Part shown: positions 6,803-7,234 of the stretch, in pieces | Numbering within the stretch: the first letter of the stretch is position 1 | Layout: each line of letters starts with the position of its first letter | NCBI GenBank assembly: GCA_003444795.1 | Contig: DLWR01000221.1 | Span: 1-7,234 of the forward strand | Direction of reading: 5' to 3' | Source: Cryomorphaceae bacterium | GTDB lineage: Bacteria; Bacteroidota; Bacteroidia; Flavobacteriales; Schleiferiaceae | Length of the DNA stretch: 7,234 bases | Position numbers and translations under genes: made by a program | The notes under the pieces: model-generated | Told to the model about the DNA's origin: nothing | The model's input: only the letters and a program-made list of their open reading frames with translations | The model's database searches: none

Positions 6803-7234
6803 TGAAAGGCATCATCCTAGCCGGAGGTTCTGGCACCCGATTGCACCCACTTACCCATTCGGTGAGTAAGCAGTTGATGCCCGTCTACGACAAGCCCATG
6901 ATTTACTATCCGCTCAGCACGTTGATGCAAGCGGGTATTCGTGAAATCTTGATCATCACCACGCCGCACGACGCGCCGCTCTTCCAAAACTTATTGGGCG
7001 ACGGCAGTCAGTTGGGCTGTTCTTTCCAGTACACGGTTCAGCACCAACCCAATGGCTTAGCTCAGGCATTTGTGTTGGGCAAGGACTTTATTGGGTCTGA
7101 CTCGGTGGCTTTGGTATTGGGCGATAATATCTTTTACGGCACCCAAATGCCCCAGCTGCTTCAAGAGAGCGCCAACCCACAGGGCGGCATTGTCTTTGCG
7201 TATCCCGTGAGCGATCCGGAGCGCTATGGCGTGG
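6802..7234 (+). CDS. rfbA: Glucose-1-phosphate thymidylyltransferase, partial (3' end beyond window)
   Basis: The first 144 codons of RmlA/RfbA, which joins glucose-1-phosphate and dTTP to give dTDP-glucose and pyrophosphate, the first step of dTDP-L-rhamnose synthesis for O-antigen and other surface glycans. The nucleotide-binding signature [11 protein letters not shown] is at residues 8-18. It is followed by [18 protein letters not shown] (22-39), HQPNGLAQA (81-89) and LGDNIFYG (106-113), in which D108 is the expected metal ligand; PERYGV (139-144) reaches the window edge. Full-length members have about 290 residues, so roughly half is missing because of the window boundary. ATG 6802 shares its A with the transporter stop TAA and starts exactly at the conserved MKGIILAGG. 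Other rml genes would be expected downstream but cannot be seen. Confidence 0.95.
   Translation, partial: MKGIILAGGSGTRLHPLTHSVSKQLMPVYDKPMIYYPLSTLMQAGIREILIITTPHDAPLFQNLLGDGSQLGCSFQYTVQHQPNGLAQAFVLGKDFIGSDSVALVLGDNIFYGTQMPQLLQESANPQGGIVFAYPVSDPERYGV

Noticed and set aside
1..7234. CRISPR array, insertion sequence, tRNA/rRNA or phage defence system
   Set aside because: No regularly spaced repeats, terminal inverted repeats with transposase, or tRNA-like folds were seen. All long frames are explained by known housekeeping or membrane protein families.

Overview
The window looks like an ordinary chromosomal stretch of a Bacteroidota bacterium, probably Flavobacteriales-like. Base composition is moderate, slightly GC-rich by eye. 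Three things point there: the protein family flavours (a membrane-anchored YkuE/YaeI-type phosphoesterase, a short histidine kinase with an AHQLGTPL H-box, and a cyclase-family protein with a GSHTETLGH metal motif); the near absence of Shine-Dalgarno sites; and boxes matching the Bacteroidota -7 promoter element TAnnTTTG just upstream of start codons. No RNA gene, insertion sequence, CRISPR array or phage gene was seen.

Layout. On the minus strand, 34-1251 encodes a polytopic membrane metallophosphoesterase. An 85-base divergent intergenic region (1252-1336) separates it from a plus-strand cluster. That cluster holds a two-TM sensor histidine kinase (1337-2488), HemW (2488-3639, overlapping the kinase by one base) and a cyclase/kynurenine-formamidase-like hydrolase (3644-4378, four bases after hemW). 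After a 69-base gap comes an RND/MMPL-superfamily transporter (4448-6802). It overlaps by one base the start of rmlA/rfbA, glucose-1-phosphate thymidylyltransferase (6802 to the window edge), which begins dTDP-L-rhamnose synthesis. Coding density is very high, and every gap between genes is under 100 bases.

How the genes may work together. The kinase-hemW-cyclase trio is tight enough to be one transcript, but no response regulator is in view and nothing shows that the kinase senses heme. The transporter and rmlA are translationally coupled by TAATG, so the transporter may be expressed with surface-polysaccharide genes that would continue beyond the window.

The most useful non-gene signal is recurrent. 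TACCTTTG or TACCTTCG lies 5-7 bases before the ATG of three plus-strand genes (kinase, cyclase, transporter), and a weaker relative lies 7 bases before the phosphoesterase ATG. This suggests leaderless or nearly leaderless transcription. I found no clear evidence of a novel multi-gene system; the findings are local oddities within known families.
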